From Clostridiaceae bacterium Marseille-Q4143 (GTDB lineage Bacteria > Bacillota > Clostridia > Lachnospirales > Lachnospiraceae), in NCBI GenBank assembly GCA_018228645.1, contig CP073693.1:2187416-2239915 (forward strand): a stretch of DNA of 52,500 bases, given 5' to 3'. Numbering within the stretch: the first letter of the stretch is position 1; each line of letters begins with the position of its first letter. The notes below the pieces were generated by a model that made no database searches, had not been told where the DNA came from, and saw only the letters and a program-made list of their open reading frames with translations. Of the stretch, positions 1 to 9,396 are shown one piece after another. A program made the position numbers and the translations under genes.

Positions 1-743
<743 letters not shown>

Positions 744-816
744 AGAGGTTTAGGTGGAAAGGTTTTGGAAAGAAAAAAGTATTGACTGTATGCAGTTTTG
801 AAGATACAAACGTAAG

Positions 817-847
817 AGATCATCACGAAAGTGATGATCTTTTTTTT
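817..847 (+). terminator. Rho-independent terminator of the rRNA operon
   Basis: A perfect 10-bp stem (AGATCATCAC / GTGATGATCT) with a GAAA tetraloop is followed directly by a run of seven or more T. It sits about 70 bases after the 23S end and closes the rRNA transcript. Confidence 0.93.
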
Positions 848-889
848 GCTTCTGTATTTCTGAATATTTCTTAATTTTTCGAAAAATGC

Positions 890-918
890 TTGCCCGAATC
901 GAAGATATGTTCTATCCT
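890..918 (+). promoter_or_regulatory. Sigma-A-type promoter of the SH3-repeat protein gene
   Basis: TTGCCC at 890-895 and TATCCT at 913-918 are separated by 17 bases, upstream of the GGAGGG ribosome site near 942. Both hexamers are imperfect, so this is a moderate call. Confidence 0.5.
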
Positions 919-954
919 TAAAGTACTGATAGAAAGCTAACGGAGGGAAACGTT

Positions 955-2316
955 ATGGGAAAAAAAATAATGAGAGGATTTGCGGTGCTGGGACTTTGCT
1001 GCATGCTGTTGATATTGCCGGTATTTCAGAGTGCGGCTGCTGGAACAGGGGCAGTGAAGAATCGTGTGCTAAATGTGAGAGAAAAGGCTTCCACCTCTTC
1101 ATCAATCGTATGCAAACTGTCAAAGGGAGATAAAGTAACGATCCAGTCAGACACCAAAGGTACGGATGGAATGAAATGGTATGAGATCAGCTGTACTTCC
1201 AAAGGGGTGAGTAAGAAAGGTTATGTTCGTGCAGATCTGGTAACTGCATCTGGAGATATGGCAAGTTCATCTTCCAGCAGCAGTACATCCAATCTGGTAG
1301 ATGCAGATAAATTATATGTAAAAGGATCTTCCGTACGGGTGAGAGACCGTGCATCCATCAATGGAGAAGTGGTGGCAGGTCTGACCAAAGGAAGTGAAGT
1401 ATCACCGAAGAAATCAAAGACTGGTGATGATGGGAAAGAGTGGATTAAAGTTTCCTGCATTTTTAAAGGAGAAAAAGTACAGGGGTATATTCGTTCTGAT
1501 CTTTTGACGAAGGAACAGCCGGCAGGAACAGTGACAGATAATACAGCGAATAACAGTGCTTCTTCCGCTTCCTATAAAGATGGAGATACGCTTTATGTGA
1601 CTGCCAGTGCAGTTCGCGTGCGCAGACAGCCATCTACTTCTGAAACCGTAGTTGCAAATCTTCTGCAGGGAGATAAGGGAACTTACATCAAGGAGAAAAA
1701 GGGTGATGATGGAAAAAACTGGATCAAGATTTCTTTTACTATCAATGGAACGAAATATCAGGGATATGTAAGTGCCCAGTATTTGACGAAAGACAGTTCA
1801 GCAGCTGGAAACAGTAATACAAATACATCTGATGACGAATATCGTTATATCAGCGTGTCCGCTGTCAGAGTACGGAATACAGCTTCAGATTCTGCCAATA
1901 TAGTCGGCAATCTTTTGCAGGGAGACAAAGTTAAGTACAAAAAAGAGAAAAAAGGCGATGACGGAAAACAGTGGACGAAGATCTCTTTTGAAATGAACGG
2001 TGAAAGAGTTCACGGATATGTTCATTCAGATACATTGTCCAAGAGTAAGACTTCCTCTGACCAGACTTCAACTTCACAGACATCAAATAATAACGCACAG
2101 AATTCTGGAAAGACTATGAAGGTGCGTCCAGGTGTGGCAAATGTCAGAACAGCGGCAACAACAACTTCTGGCATTGCGGCAAAACTTCCGTCCGGAACAC
2201 AGGTAAGCGTTGTATCGGAAAATACAGGTGCAGATGGAAAGAAATGGAGTAAGATTTCTTTTACCTATAACGGAAACTCTGCAACAGGTTATATCCGTTC
2301 AGATCTGCTTAATTAA
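955..2316 (+). CDS. Exported protein with five bacterial SH3 repeats
   Basis: A 453-residue protein. It begins with a classic signal peptide: lysine-rich start, hydrophobic core through about residue 25, and an AAA cleavage region near residue 29. Five consecutive SH3b-type repeats of about 65 residues follow. Each has an 'RVR/NVR' strand, a 'GDDGK.W.KISF' segment and a 'GY(I/V)RSDLL' end, and serine/asparagine/threonine-rich linkers separate them. There is no catalytic domain, so it is probably a cell-wall-binding protein rather than a hydrolase. SH3b repeats of this kind bind peptidoglycan in other Firmicutes. It stands alone between terminators, with a good GGAGGG ribosome site. The repeats are close relatives of those in the hydrolase at 51666. 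Confidence 0.88.
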   Translation: MGKKIMRGFAVLGLCCMLLILPVFQSAAAGTGAVKNRVLNVREKASTSSSIVCKLSKGDKVTIQSDTKGTDGMKWYEISCTSKGVSKKGYVRADLVTASGDMASSSSSSSTSNLVDADKLYVKGSSVRVRDRASINGEVVAGLTKGSEVSPKKSKTGDDGKEWIKVSCIFKGEKVQGYIRSDLLTKEQPAGTVTDNTANNSASSASYKDGDTLYVTASAVRVRRQPSTSETVVANLLQGDKGTYIKEKKGDDGKNWIKISFTINGTKYQGYVSAQYLTKDSSAAGNSNTNTSDDEYRYISVSAVRVRNTASDSANIVGNLLQGDKVKYKKEKKGDDGKQWTKISFEMNGERVHGYVHSDTLSKSKTSSDQTSTSQTSNNNAQNSGKTMKVRPGVANVRTAATTTSGIAAKLPSGTQVSVVSENTGADGKKWSKISFTYNGNSATGYIRSDLLN

Positions 2317-2331
2317 ATTGTAAGAGTGTAA

Positions 2332-2368
2332 AGAGTTTCGAGAACATAGTTCCCGGGACTCTTTTTTT
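2332..2368 (+). terminator. Rho-independent terminator after the SH3-repeat gene
   Basis: AGAGT...GAAC pairs with GTTC...GACTCT, and a run of seven T follows. Confidence 0.85.
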
Positions 2369-2381
2369 GCGTAAAATCAAG

Positions 2382-2410
2382 TGGTCAAGCAAGTCTGTAC
2401 GTGTTATACT
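2382..2410 (+). promoter_or_regulatory. Extended -10 promoter of the Sir2-like/hisHF transcript
   Basis: TGTTATACT (extended -10, TATACT at 2405-2410) lies 17 bases after TGGTCA at 2382-2387. Transcription would begin near 2417, just before the first possible ATG at 2420. This favours the downstream GTG start of the next gene. Confidence 0.5.
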
Positions 2411-2446
2411 TAAAAATAAATGTATTTACAGGAGACAAATGGGATC

Positions 2447-2914
2447 GTGACATACGAAAAGATGAAAGAAGAAATAAAAGATGCCAGTCTGGTATTGGTT
2501 GGACTTGGCGAGGAGCTGACAGGAGAACTGAGCGGTTTTTATAAAGAGCTGGCAGAACTTTTGAAAAATAAAGACTATTTTATTGTAACCCTGAAAGACC
2601 GGGAAGGCTTGGAGAAAGCAGGACTTCAGAAAGACCAAATCACAGCACCAGTGGAAGAACCGGATAACCAGGAAAGCTGGGATCAGTATCTGCATTGGCT
2701 TTCTTTTACATTAAATCAGAAACTGTGTGTACTGGAACTGGGAGTCGGTTTTGCACATCCGAACCTGATTCGGTTTCCGTTTGAAAAGACGGTCTATTTT
2801 AACAAGAAAGCACGTTATATCCGTGTCAGTGAAAAATTTCCACAGCTTTCTGCGGAGATTGCAGATCGCGGAGAGACAGTAAAAGAAGATCCAGTAGCAT
2901 TATTTGTAAAATAA
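2447..2914 (+). CDS. Small Sir2-family-like protein of unknown activity
   Basis: About 155 residues from a GTG start at 2447, which follows a CAGGAG ribosome site. An in-frame ATG at 2420 would be almost leaderless. The C-terminal half has the pattern 'LELGVGF..P.LIRFPFEK..YFNKKA.YIRV', which I associate with the short Sir2-like NAD-binding proteins of Clostridia. The full Sir2 catalytic signature (GAG...NID with the catalytic histidine) is not visible, so deacetylase activity should not be assumed. It lies 24 bases upstream of hisH and is probably cotranscribed. The functional link to histidine synthesis is unknown. Confidence 0.6.
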   Translation: MTYEKMKEEIKDASLVLVGLGEELTGELSGFYKELAELLKNKDYFIVTLKDREGLEKAGLQKDQITAPVEEPDNQESWDQYLHWLSFTLNQKLCVLELGVGFAHPNLIRFPFEKTVYFNKKARYIRVSEKFPQLSAEIADRGETVKEDPVALFVK

Positions 2915-2938
2915 AATGACAGATGAGGAGGACACACG

Positions 2939-3547
2939 ATGATTGCGATTATTGACTACGACGCGGGAAATATCCGAAGTGTGGAAAAGGCAATGGCAAA
3001 ACTCGGACAGGAAGTATGGATTACCAGAGACCGGGAGCGGATTATGAATGCAGATAAGGTGATTCTGCCCGGAGTTGGATCTTTTGGCGATGCCATGGCA
3101 CATCTTCGGGAGTATAATCTGGTAGAGGTTATCCAGGACGTGGTAGCGGAAAAAAAGCCATTTCTTGGAATCTGTCTGGGACTGCAGCTTCTGTATGAGT
3201 CCAGTGAAGAGACTCCTGGCGTGGAGGGACTCGGTATTCTGAAAGGAAAGATTTTAAAAATCCCAGAGCAGAAAGATTTAAAAATCCCGCATATGGGTTG
3301 GAATTCCCTTCATTTACAGAATGACGGCAGGCTGTTTCGTGGAATTGAACAAAATCCGTATGTCTATTTTGTACATTCTTACTATTTGAAAGCCGGAGAA
3401 GAGGAGACCGTAAAGGCAACAACGCAGTATAGTGTTAATATTCATGCCTCCGTGGAAAAGGACAATGTATTTGCTTGTCAGTTCCATCCGGAAAAGAGTG
3501 GTGATCTTGGACTTCAGATACTGAAAAATTTCGCAGAGCTTTCATAG
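2939..3547 (+). CDS. hisH: Imidazole glycerol phosphate synthase, glutaminase subunit HisH
   Basis: A 202-residue class-I glutamine amidotransferase, normal HisH length. It hydrolyses glutamine and passes ammonia to HisF in the fifth step of histidine synthesis. The nucleophile Cys79 lies in 'GICLGLQLL', and His183 and Glu185 lie in 'FHPEKS'. The oxyanion segment 'PGVGSF' and the 'PHMGWN' motif typical of HisH are present. An AGGAGG ribosome site precedes the ATG. hisF starts 12 bases downstream, giving a two-gene unit. No other his genes occur in the window, so the rest of the pathway must be encoded elsewhere. Confidence 0.95.
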   Translation: MIAIIDYDAGNIRSVEKAMAKLGQEVWITRDRERIMNADKVILPGVGSFGDAMAHLREYNLVEVIQDVVAEKKPFLGICLGLQLLYESSEETPGVEGLGILKGKILKIPEQKDLKIPHMGWNSLHLQNDGRLFRGIEQNPYVYFVHSYYLKAGEEETVKATTQYSVNIHASVEKDNVFACQFHPEKSGDLGLQILKNFAELS

Positions 3548-3559
3548 GAGGAATGCCCC

Positions 3560-4321
3560 ATGTTAACAAAGAGAATTATTCCCTGTCTGGATGTAAATAA
3601 CGGACGTGTAGTAAAGGGCGTGAATTTCGTTAATTTGAGAGATGCCGGAGATCCAGTGGCAGTTGCGGCGGCTTATGATAAAGCCGGAGCAGATGAAGTG
3701 GTTTTTCTGGATATTACGGCTTCTTCTGATCATAGAAATACGGTAGTAGATATGGTTCGCCGAGTAGCTGAAAATGTATTTATTCCTTTTACGGTAGGCG
3801 GCGGTATCCGCACTGTTGAGGATTTTCGGGCACTGTTAAGAGAGGGAGCAGATAAGATTTCTGTTAATTCCGCAGCGATTGCAAGACCGGAATTAATCAG
3901 TGAAGCTGCAGATAAATTTGGAAGTCAGTGTGTTGTTGTGGCGATTGATGCCAAGAGAAGAGAAGACGGAAGCGGATGGAATATATACAAAAATGGCGGC
4001 AGAGTGGATGTTGGAATAGACTCTGTAGAGTGGGCCATGAAAGTCTGTGAACTGGGAGCCGGAGAGATTCTGTTGACCAGTATGGACTGTGATGGAACGA
4101 AAGCAGGATATGATATTGAATTAACTCGAACCATTGCAGAAAATGTGCCGGTGCCGGTGATTGCATCGGGCGGAGCAGGTACGTTGGAGCATTTTAAGGA
4201 AGCTTTGACCGATGGAAAGGCAGATGCAGCGCTGGCCGCATCTCTGTTCCATTATAAAGAACTGGAAATCCGTCAGGTGAAAGAATATTTACAGGATGCT
4301 GGACTTCCGGTACGTTTATAA
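3560..4321 (+). CDS. hisF: Imidazole glycerol phosphate synthase, cyclase subunit HisF
   Basis: A 253-residue (beta/alpha)8-barrel enzyme of normal HisF length. It forms imidazole glycerol phosphate and AICAR from PRFAR using ammonia channelled from HisH. The two catalytic aspartates are seen at Asp11 ('IPCLDV') and Asp130 ('VVAIDAK'). Phosphate-binding loops 'VGGGIRT' and 'ASGGAGT' are intact. It starts 12 bases after hisH with its own AGGAGG site. The stop is followed closely by ung, whose ribosome site begins 17 bases later, so read-through into ung is likely. Confidence 0.96.
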   Translation: MLTKRIIPCLDVNNGRVVKGVNFVNLRDAGDPVAVAAAYDKAGADEVVFLDITASSDHRNTVVDMVRRVAENVFIPFTVGGGIRTVEDFRALLREGADKISVNSAAIARPELISEAADKFGSQCVVVAIDAKRREDGSGWNIYKNGGRVDVGIDSVEWAMKVCELGAGEILLTSMDCDGTKAGYDIELTRTIAENVPVPVIASGGAGTLEHFKEALTDGKADAALAASLFHYKELEIRQVKEYLQDAGLPVRL

Positions 4322-4349
4322 AATAGTTACAAGAATCTGGAGGAAAAAT

Positions 4350-5024
4350 ATGTCTGCCATATCTAATGACTGGCTGGAACCGCTGAGCCCGGAATTTAAA
4401 AAGCCATACTATGCGAAACTATATAAGACTGTGAAGGAGGAGTATAGCACTCATCAAATCTTTCCGCCCGCAGATGATATTTTCAATGCATTTGCGTTTA
4501 CACCATTGAAAGATGTGAAGGTTGTGATTCTTGGGCAGGATCCATATCATGGAAATGGACAGGCCCATGGACTTTGCTTTTCTGTAAAGCCGGATGTGGA
4601 GATTCCGCCTTCGCTGGTTAATATTTACAAGGAATTACAAGATGACTGTGGATGCTATATTCCCAATAATGGCTATCTGGAAAAATGGGCAAGAGAAGGC
4701 GTGATGTTGCTGAATACTGTACTGACTGTGCGTGCTCATCAGGCAAATTCCCACAGAGGAATCGGATGGGAAGAATTTACGGATGCCGCAATCCGGGTGT
4801 TGAATGATCAGGATAGACCTATGGTTTTCATGCTTTGGGGACGACCGGCACAGATGAAAAAATCTATGCTCAATAACCCGAAACATCTGATTCTGGAAGC
4901 ACCTCATCCAAGTCCATTATCTGCTTATCGGGGATTTTTTGGGTGTAAACATTTTAGTAAGGCAAATGAATTCTTAAAAGCCAATGGACTTATGCCTATT
5001 GACTGGCAGATAGAAAATCGATAA
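4350..5024 (+). CDS. ung: Uracil-DNA glycosylase (family 1)
   Basis: A 224-residue enzyme that removes uracil from DNA as the first step of base-excision repair. The water-activating motif 'GQDPYHG' (Asp64), the 'LLNTVLTV' strand and the 'HPSPLS' DNA-binding loop are all intact. The start is the ATG at 4350, preceded by GGAGG at 4339-4343. An in-frame ATG at 4296 overlaps hisF and has no ribosome site. It is followed by a strong terminator, so it closes the transcript that starts near 2417. Confidence 0.96.
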   Translation: MSAISNDWLEPLSPEFKKPYYAKLYKTVKEEYSTHQIFPPADDIFNAFAFTPLKDVKVVILGQDPYHGNGQAHGLCFSVKPDVEIPPSLVNIYKELQDDCGCYIPNNGYLEKWAREGVMLLNTVLTVRAHQANSHRGIGWEEFTDAAIRVLNDQDRPMVFMLWGRPAQMKKSMLNNPKHLILEAPHPSPLSAYRGFFGCKHFSKANEFLKANGLMPIDWQIENR

Positions 5025-5033
5025 GGAGAAGAG

Positions 5034-5070
5034 AATCCCATCTGAATTTCAATTCGGATGGGATTTTTTG
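5034..5070 (+). terminator. Rho-independent terminator after ung
   Basis: A 13-bp stem AATCCCATCTGAA / TTCGGATGGGATT with a small loop, followed by TTTTTT. Confidence 0.93.
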
Positions 5071-5186
5071 TACAGAACATAACAAATAGGAATATAGAGA
5101 AATGAAAAAACTTATTGATAAAAATTTCACATTATGATATTTTAAATAAAGTGAGTCGGACGCGGCGAACTTTTTTTTGAGCATGC

Positions 5187-5204
5187 TTGTTAAAAGAATA
5201 ACAA
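5187..5204 (+). promoter_or_regulatory. Rex-type redox operator before the dehydrogenase-Hdr operon
   Basis: TTGTTAAAAGAATAACAA is an 18-bp near-perfect inverted repeat. It matches the Rex consensus TTGTTAANNNNTTAACAA at all but one defined position. Rex is the NADH/NAD+-sensing repressor of fermentative genes in Gram-positive bacteria. The site lies 34 bases before the dehydrogenase ATG. A possible promoter, TTGATA (5115-5120) and TATTTT (5138-5143), lies upstream, so bound Rex would block the early transcript. Confidence 0.72.
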
Positions 5205-5237
5205 ACAAAAATGTTTTCCGAAGTGAAAGGAGACTAC

Positions 5238-6185
5238 ATGAGCAGAAAAATTACTATCATTGGAGCAGGAAGTGTTGGTTCTACCATTGCATACTCTTTA
5301 TCGCAGGAGGAACTTGCGTCAGAAATTGTAATGATTGATATTAACAAAGACAAAGCAGAAGGGGAAGTGATGGATATTGAACAGGGCACCTGTTTCAGAG
5401 AGTCCATATCTATCATAGCGGGTGATTACCCAGATGCAAAAGATTCTGATATCGTAATTATTACTTCTGGAATTGCGAGAAAACCGGGTCAGACCCGTAT
5501 TGATCTGGCCCAGACCAATGTGAACATTCTGAAGAGCATTACACCGCAGATCGTAAAAGAGGCGCCGAATGCACTGTATGTGATTGTGAGCAACCCGGTA
5601 GATATCATGACTTATGTATTCACGAAGATTTCCGGTTTGCCTGAGCGTCAGATCATCGGTTCTGGTACGATTCTGGATACAGCAAGACTTCGCTGTGGAT
5701 TATCAGAGCAGCTTCAGGTAGCACAAAAAAATATTCATGCGTATGTGTTTGGAGAGCATGGAGATACTTCTTTCATTCCGTGGACAGGAGCTTATGTATC
5801 CGGTGTACATGTAGATGAATATGTGGAAGCGGCACAGCGGATGGGAAAAGACGTAAAACCGATTGATAAAGATGCAATGATTGAATATGTCCGTAAATCC
5901 GGTGGAGTAGTAATTGCAAAAAAAGGTGCAACTTTTTACGCTGTATCGAGATCGGTATGTCAGCTGTGTAAAACATTAATGGCTTCTTCTGAATCTGTTG
6001 TAACAGTATCTTCTATGATGCACGGAGAATATGGCATAGAGGATGTCTGCTTAAGTACATTGACTCTGGTTGGTCCGGAAGGTATCAGTGGTAAGCTTCC
6101 TATGAGAATGAACAAAGGGGAAACAGAAAAACTGAAAGCCAGTGCAGATGCACTGAAAGCAGTAATTGCACAGATTGACCTGTAA
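5238..6185 (+). CDS. NAD-dependent 2-hydroxyacid dehydrogenase, lactate/malate dehydrogenase family
   Basis: A 315-residue LDH/MDH-fold enzyme starting at the ATG at 5238 after AAAGGAG. It has the NAD-binding loop 'GAGSVGS', catalytic His174 ('GEHGDT'), Asp147 and Arg150 ('LDTAR'), and substrate arginine Arg87. Databases would probably label it L-lactate dehydrogenase. However, the residue at the classical specificity position (Gln102 in LDH, Arg102 in MDH) appears to be Arg81, in 'ARKPGQTR'. Its gene begins a run that continues through Hdr, Flx and Frd genes with only 34 bases to hdrB, and fumarase follows. Arg81 and this context both argue for malate as substrate, but family members with this motif are widely annotated as LDH, so the substrate stays open. 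Confidence 0.85.
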   Translation: MSRKITIIGAGSVGSTIAYSLSQEELASEIVMIDINKDKAEGEVMDIEQGTCFRESISIIAGDYPDAKDSDIVIITSGIARKPGQTRIDLAQTNVNILKSITPQIVKEAPNALYVIVSNPVDIMTYVFTKISGLPERQIIGSGTILDTARLRCGLSEQLQVAQKNIHAYVFGEHGDTSFIPWTGAYVSGVHVDEYVEAAQRMGKDVKPIDKDAMIEYVRKSGGVVIAKKGATFYAVSRSVCQLCKTLMASSESVVTVSSMMHGEYGIEDVCLSTLTLVGPEGISGKLPMRMNKGETEKLKASADALKAVIAQIDL

Positions 6186-6219
6186 AAAGTTTTAAGGAAA
6201 TAGAAAGGATCATCAGGCT

Positions 6220-7017
6220 ATGAAATACAGTTATTATCCTGGCTGTACATTAAAGAATAAAGCCAGAGATCTTGATGCTTATGCAAGAGCTTCTGCGGAG
6301 GCTCTTGGATTTGAGCTGGAAGAGATCGAGGACTGGCAGTGCTGCGGTGGAGTATATCCGCTGGGAAGTGATGAGATCGCCACTAAACTGGCATCTATCC
6401 GGGCACTTCAGTCAGCCAAAGAAAAAGGACAGGAGTTGATCACTGTCTGTTCCGCCTGTCATCATGTCTTAAAAAGAGTCAATGATGATATGAAACATGT
6501 GGAAGATATTTGCACCAGAGCGAACAACTATCTGAAGCTGGAGGAGCCCTATTTGGGAGAAACGAATGTGCTGCATTATCTTGAGGTACTTCGTGACAGG
6601 GTCGGATTTGATGTAATCAAAGAAAAAGTGACCCATCCGCTGACCGGAAAGAAAGTAGGTGCCTATTATGGATGTCTTTTGCTCCGGCCAGGAAAAATAT
6701 TGGAGTTTGATAACCCGGAAAATCCGAAGATTATGGAAGATTTTATTCGGGCTATTGGAGCAGAGCCGGTCATCTATCCTTATCGGAACGAGTGCTGTGG
6801 TGGCTATATCTCACTGAAAGAAAAAGAGATGTCAAAGAATATGTGCAATAAGATTGTGGAAAGTGCAGATGGTTTCGGTGCAGATATGCTGATCACCGCC
6901 TGTCCGCTGTGTATGTACAATTTGAAAAAGAATACAGTGGGCAATCTTCCTGTTTATTATTTTACTGAGCTTCTCGCAGAGGCATTAGGTGTGAAAAAGG
7001 AGGTGGACAACGCATGA
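6220..7017 (+). CDS. hdrB: Heterodisulfide-reductase-like subunit B (two CCG domains)
   Basis: A 265-residue protein with two complete CCG domains: Cys9, Cys41-Cys42, Cys77, Cys80, and Cys152, Cys192-Cys193, Cys228, Cys231. In methanogen HdrB these bind two noncubane [4Fe-4S] clusters that reduce a disulfide. No coenzyme M or B is expected in this kind of bacterium, so the natural acceptor is unknown. The gene is preceded by AAAGGA and overlaps hdrC by four bases (ATGA). It belongs to the continuous operon from 5238 to 15009. Confidence 0.92.
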   Translation: MKYSYYPGCTLKNKARDLDAYARASAEALGFELEEIEDWQCCGGVYPLGSDEIATKLASIRALQSAKEKGQELITVCSACHHVLKRVNDDMKHVEDICTRANNYLKLEEPYLGETNVLHYLEVLRDRVGFDVIKEKVTHPLTGKKVGAYYGCLLLRPGKILEFDNPENPKIMEDFIRAIGAEPVIYPYRNECCGGYISLKEKEMSKNMCNKIVESADGFGADMLITACPLCMYNLKKNTVGNLPVYYFTELLAEALGVKKEVDNA

Positions 7018-7403
7018 ATACAGTGAACTCACAGGCTGAAAAGATCAAGGAAATCAGTGGTGTGAATCCGCTGAAGTGCATGAAATGCGGAAAATGTTCA
7101 GCATCTTGCCCGGCATTTGACGAGATGGATATCAAACCGCATCAGTTTGTGTCCTATGTGCAGAATGAAAATATTGAAGCATTGGTACAGTCTGAATCTC
7201 TGTGGAAATGTCTTTCCTGTTTTGCGTGTGTGGAGCGTTGTCCAAGAGATGTGAAACCTGGAAAGCTGATCGATGCGGCAAGGCAGCTGGTGATTCGTCA
7301 GCGTGGACAGAACTATCTGACCGCAGATGAGATCCCGGAACTGCTGGATGAAGAACTGCCGCAGCAGCTTCTGGTTAGTGCATTCAGAAGATACAGGAGG
7401 TGA
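7014..7403 (+). CDS. hdrC: Heterodisulfide-reductase-like subunit C (2x[4Fe-4S])
   Basis: A 129-residue ferredoxin-like protein with two classical cluster motifs, Cys22/25/28/32 ('CMKCGKCSASCP') and Cys66/69/72/76 ('CLSCFACVERCP'). In Hdr complexes, HdrC conducts electrons between HdrA and the catalytic HdrB. The ATG overlaps the hdrB stop, which suggests translational coupling and equal stoichiometry. A GGAGG site for hdrA lies at its very end. Confidence 0.93.
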   Translation: MNTVNSQAEKIKEISGVNPLKCMKCGKCSASCPAFDEMDIKPHQFVSYVQNENIEALVQSESLWKCLSCFACVERCPRDVKPGKLIDAARQLVIRQRGQNYLTADEIPELLDEELPQQLLVSAFRRYRR

Positions 7404-7407
7404 CCCG

Positions 7408-9396
7408 ATGCAGAGAATCGGAGTATTTGTCTGTCATTGCGGTAGTAATATCGCTGCAACGGTAGATGTGAAAAAAGTGGTAGAGATGGTGCTTCAGGAG
7501 CCGGGAGTGGTTCATGCAGAGGACTATCAGTATATGTGTTCTGAAGCTGGTCAGGCAAAGATTGCAGCAGCGATTAAGGAAAAAAATCTGACGGGTATGG
7601 TGGTCTGCTCCTGCTCACCCCGTATGCATGAGACTACTTTCAGAAATGCAGCAAAGAAAGCGGGCTTAAACCCGTATATGGTAGAGATTGCCAACATTCG
7701 AGAGCATTGTTCCTGGATCCATAAGGACATGGAAGAGGCAACCAAGAAGGCAGTGATCCTGGCGCGTGCTGCCATTGCAAAAGTTAACTTAAACGCACCA
7801 CTGACACCGGGTGAAAGCCAGGTGACCAAGAGAGCGCTGGTCATTGGTGGCGGTATCGCCGGTATCCAGACAGCCCTTGACATTGCAGATGCAGGTTATG
7901 AGGTGGATATTGTGGAGAAGACACCGAGTATCGGAGGAAGAATGTCGCAGCTTGATAAAACTTTCCCGACTCTGGACTGTTCTGCATGTATTCTCACTCC
8001 TAAGATGGTGGATGCAGCATCCAATGAAAAGATCACCATTTATACATATAGTGAAGTAGAAAAAGTGAGTGGATTTGTTGGTGATTTTACAGTAGATATC
8101 CGGAAAAAAGCAAGAAGCGTGGACATGGATAAGTGTACCGGCTGTGGTGTCTGTCAGGAAAAATGCCCGTCCAAGAAGATCCCGAGTGAATTTAACAGGG
8201 GACTGGGAAACCGCACAGCAATCTACACTCCATTTGCACAGGCAATCCCTAATGTGCCGGTCATTGATCGTGAAAACTGTATCAAATTTGAAACCGGAAA
8301 ATGTGGTGTCTGTTCAAAAGTATGTCAGGCCGGAGCCATTGACTATGACCAGCAGGATGAGATCATTACGCGGAAATACGGTGCAATCGTAGTTGCTACC
8401 GGTTTTGATGTGATCAAGCTTGACAATTATGATGAATATGCATACAGCCAGAGTAAAGATGTTATCACCTCTCTGGAACTGGAGCGGATCATGAATGCTG
8501 CCGGACCGACAAAAGGACATCTGGAACGTTTGTCTGACGGAAAGGCACCGAAAGAGATGGTATTCATTCAGTGTGTTGGAAGCCGTTGTGCAGACGACAG
8601 AGGAAAGAGCTACTGCTCCAAGATCTGTTGTATGTATACCGCTAAGCATGCCATGCTGATCCGTGATAAATATCCGGATGTCAATGTGACGGTATTTTAC
8701 ATTGATGTACGTACACCTGGTAAGAACTTTGATGAGTTCTACAGAAGAGCGGTAGAGCAGTATGGTGTGAATTATATCAAAGGACAGGTAGGAAAAGTAA
8801 TTCCGCAGCCGGATGGAAAGCTTCTGGTGCAGGGAGTGGACCTTCTGGACAATAAGCAGATCAAAAAAGAAGCTGATATGGTCGTTCTGGCAGCTGCCAT
8901 AGAACCAAATCCGGATGTGAGAAAGATTGCAACTATGCTGACCGCCAGCATTGATACCAATAATTTTCTGACAGAAGCCCATGCCAAGCTTCGTCCGGTA
9001 GAGTCACCGACCGCAGGAATCTTCCTGTCCGGTGTGTGTCAGGGACCAAAGGATATTCCGGAGACCGTCGCACAGGCAGGTGCCGCCGCAGTCAAAGTCA
9101 TCGGATTGCTTGCGAAAGATAAACTGACCACCAATCCGTGTACGGCACAGTCCGATGAACTCTTATGTAATGGATGTTCGACCTGCGCCAATGTATGCCC
9201 GTATGGAGCTATTTCCTATGAGGATCATCAGGTCAATGATCATGGTATCCGTGAGACCAGAAGAGTGGCAGTGGTGAATGGAGCACTTTGTCAGGGCTGT
9301 GGTGCATGTACAGTTGCATGTCCGTCCGGAGCCATGGATCTGAAAGGATTCTCCAACAGACAGATTATCGCGGAGGTAGATGCAATATGTCGATAG
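7408..9396 (+). CDS. hdrA: Heterodisulfide-reductase-like subunit A (FAD, electron-bifurcating type)
   Basis: A 662-residue flavoprotein starting at the ATG at 7408 after GGAGG. The N-terminal domain carries several cysteines (Cys9, Cys11, Cys44, Cys67, Cys69). A dinucleotide-binding GGGIAG loop follows at 147-152, with the HdrA-specific 'CSACILTPKM' region near 191. A [4Fe-4S] motif lies at Cys243/246/249/253, a second cysteine set at 291-306, and two ferredoxin clusters at the C terminus ('CNGCSTCANVCP', 'CQGCGACTVACP'). In characterised Hdr complexes the HdrA FAD splits electron pairs between a low-potential ferredoxin and a high-potential acceptor. No selenocysteine codon is evident. It overlaps flxD by ten bases. 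Confidence 0.94.
   Translation: MQRIGVFVCHCGSNIAATVDVKKVVEMVLQEPGVVHAEDYQYMCSEAGQAKIAAAIKEKNLTGMVVCSCSPRMHETTFRNAAKKAGLNPYMVEIANIREHCSWIHKDMEEATKKAVILARAAIAKVNLNAPLTPGESQVTKRALVIGGGIAGIQTALDIADAGYEVDIVEKTPSIGGRMSQLDKTFPTLDCSACILTPKMVDAASNEKITIYTYSEVEKVSGFVGDFTVDIRKKARSVDMDKCTGCGVCQEKCPSKKIPSEFNRGLGNRTAIYTPFAQAIPNVPVIDRENCIKFETGKCGVCSKVCQAGAIDYDQQDEIITRKYGAIVVATGFDVIKLDNYDEYAYSQSKDVITSLELERIMNAAGPTKGHLERLSDGKAPKEMVFIQCVGSRCADDRGKSYCSKICCMYTAKHAMLIRDKYPDVNVTVFYIDVRTPGKNFDEFYRRAVEQYGVNYIKGQVGKVIPQPDGKLLVQGVDLLDNKQIKKEADMVVLAAAIEPNPDVRKIATMLTASIDTNNFLTEAHAKLRPVESPTAGIFLSGVCQGPKDIPETVAQAGAAAVKVIGLLAKDKLTTNPCTAQSDELLCNGCSTCANVCPYGAISYEDHQVNDHGIRETRRVAVVNGALCQGCGACTVACPSGAMDLKGFSNRQIIAEVDAICR

Noticed and set aside
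8314..8982. A 222-codon minus-strand frame
   Set aside because: It is antisense to hdrA, has no ribosome site, and hdrA has full domain structure there.
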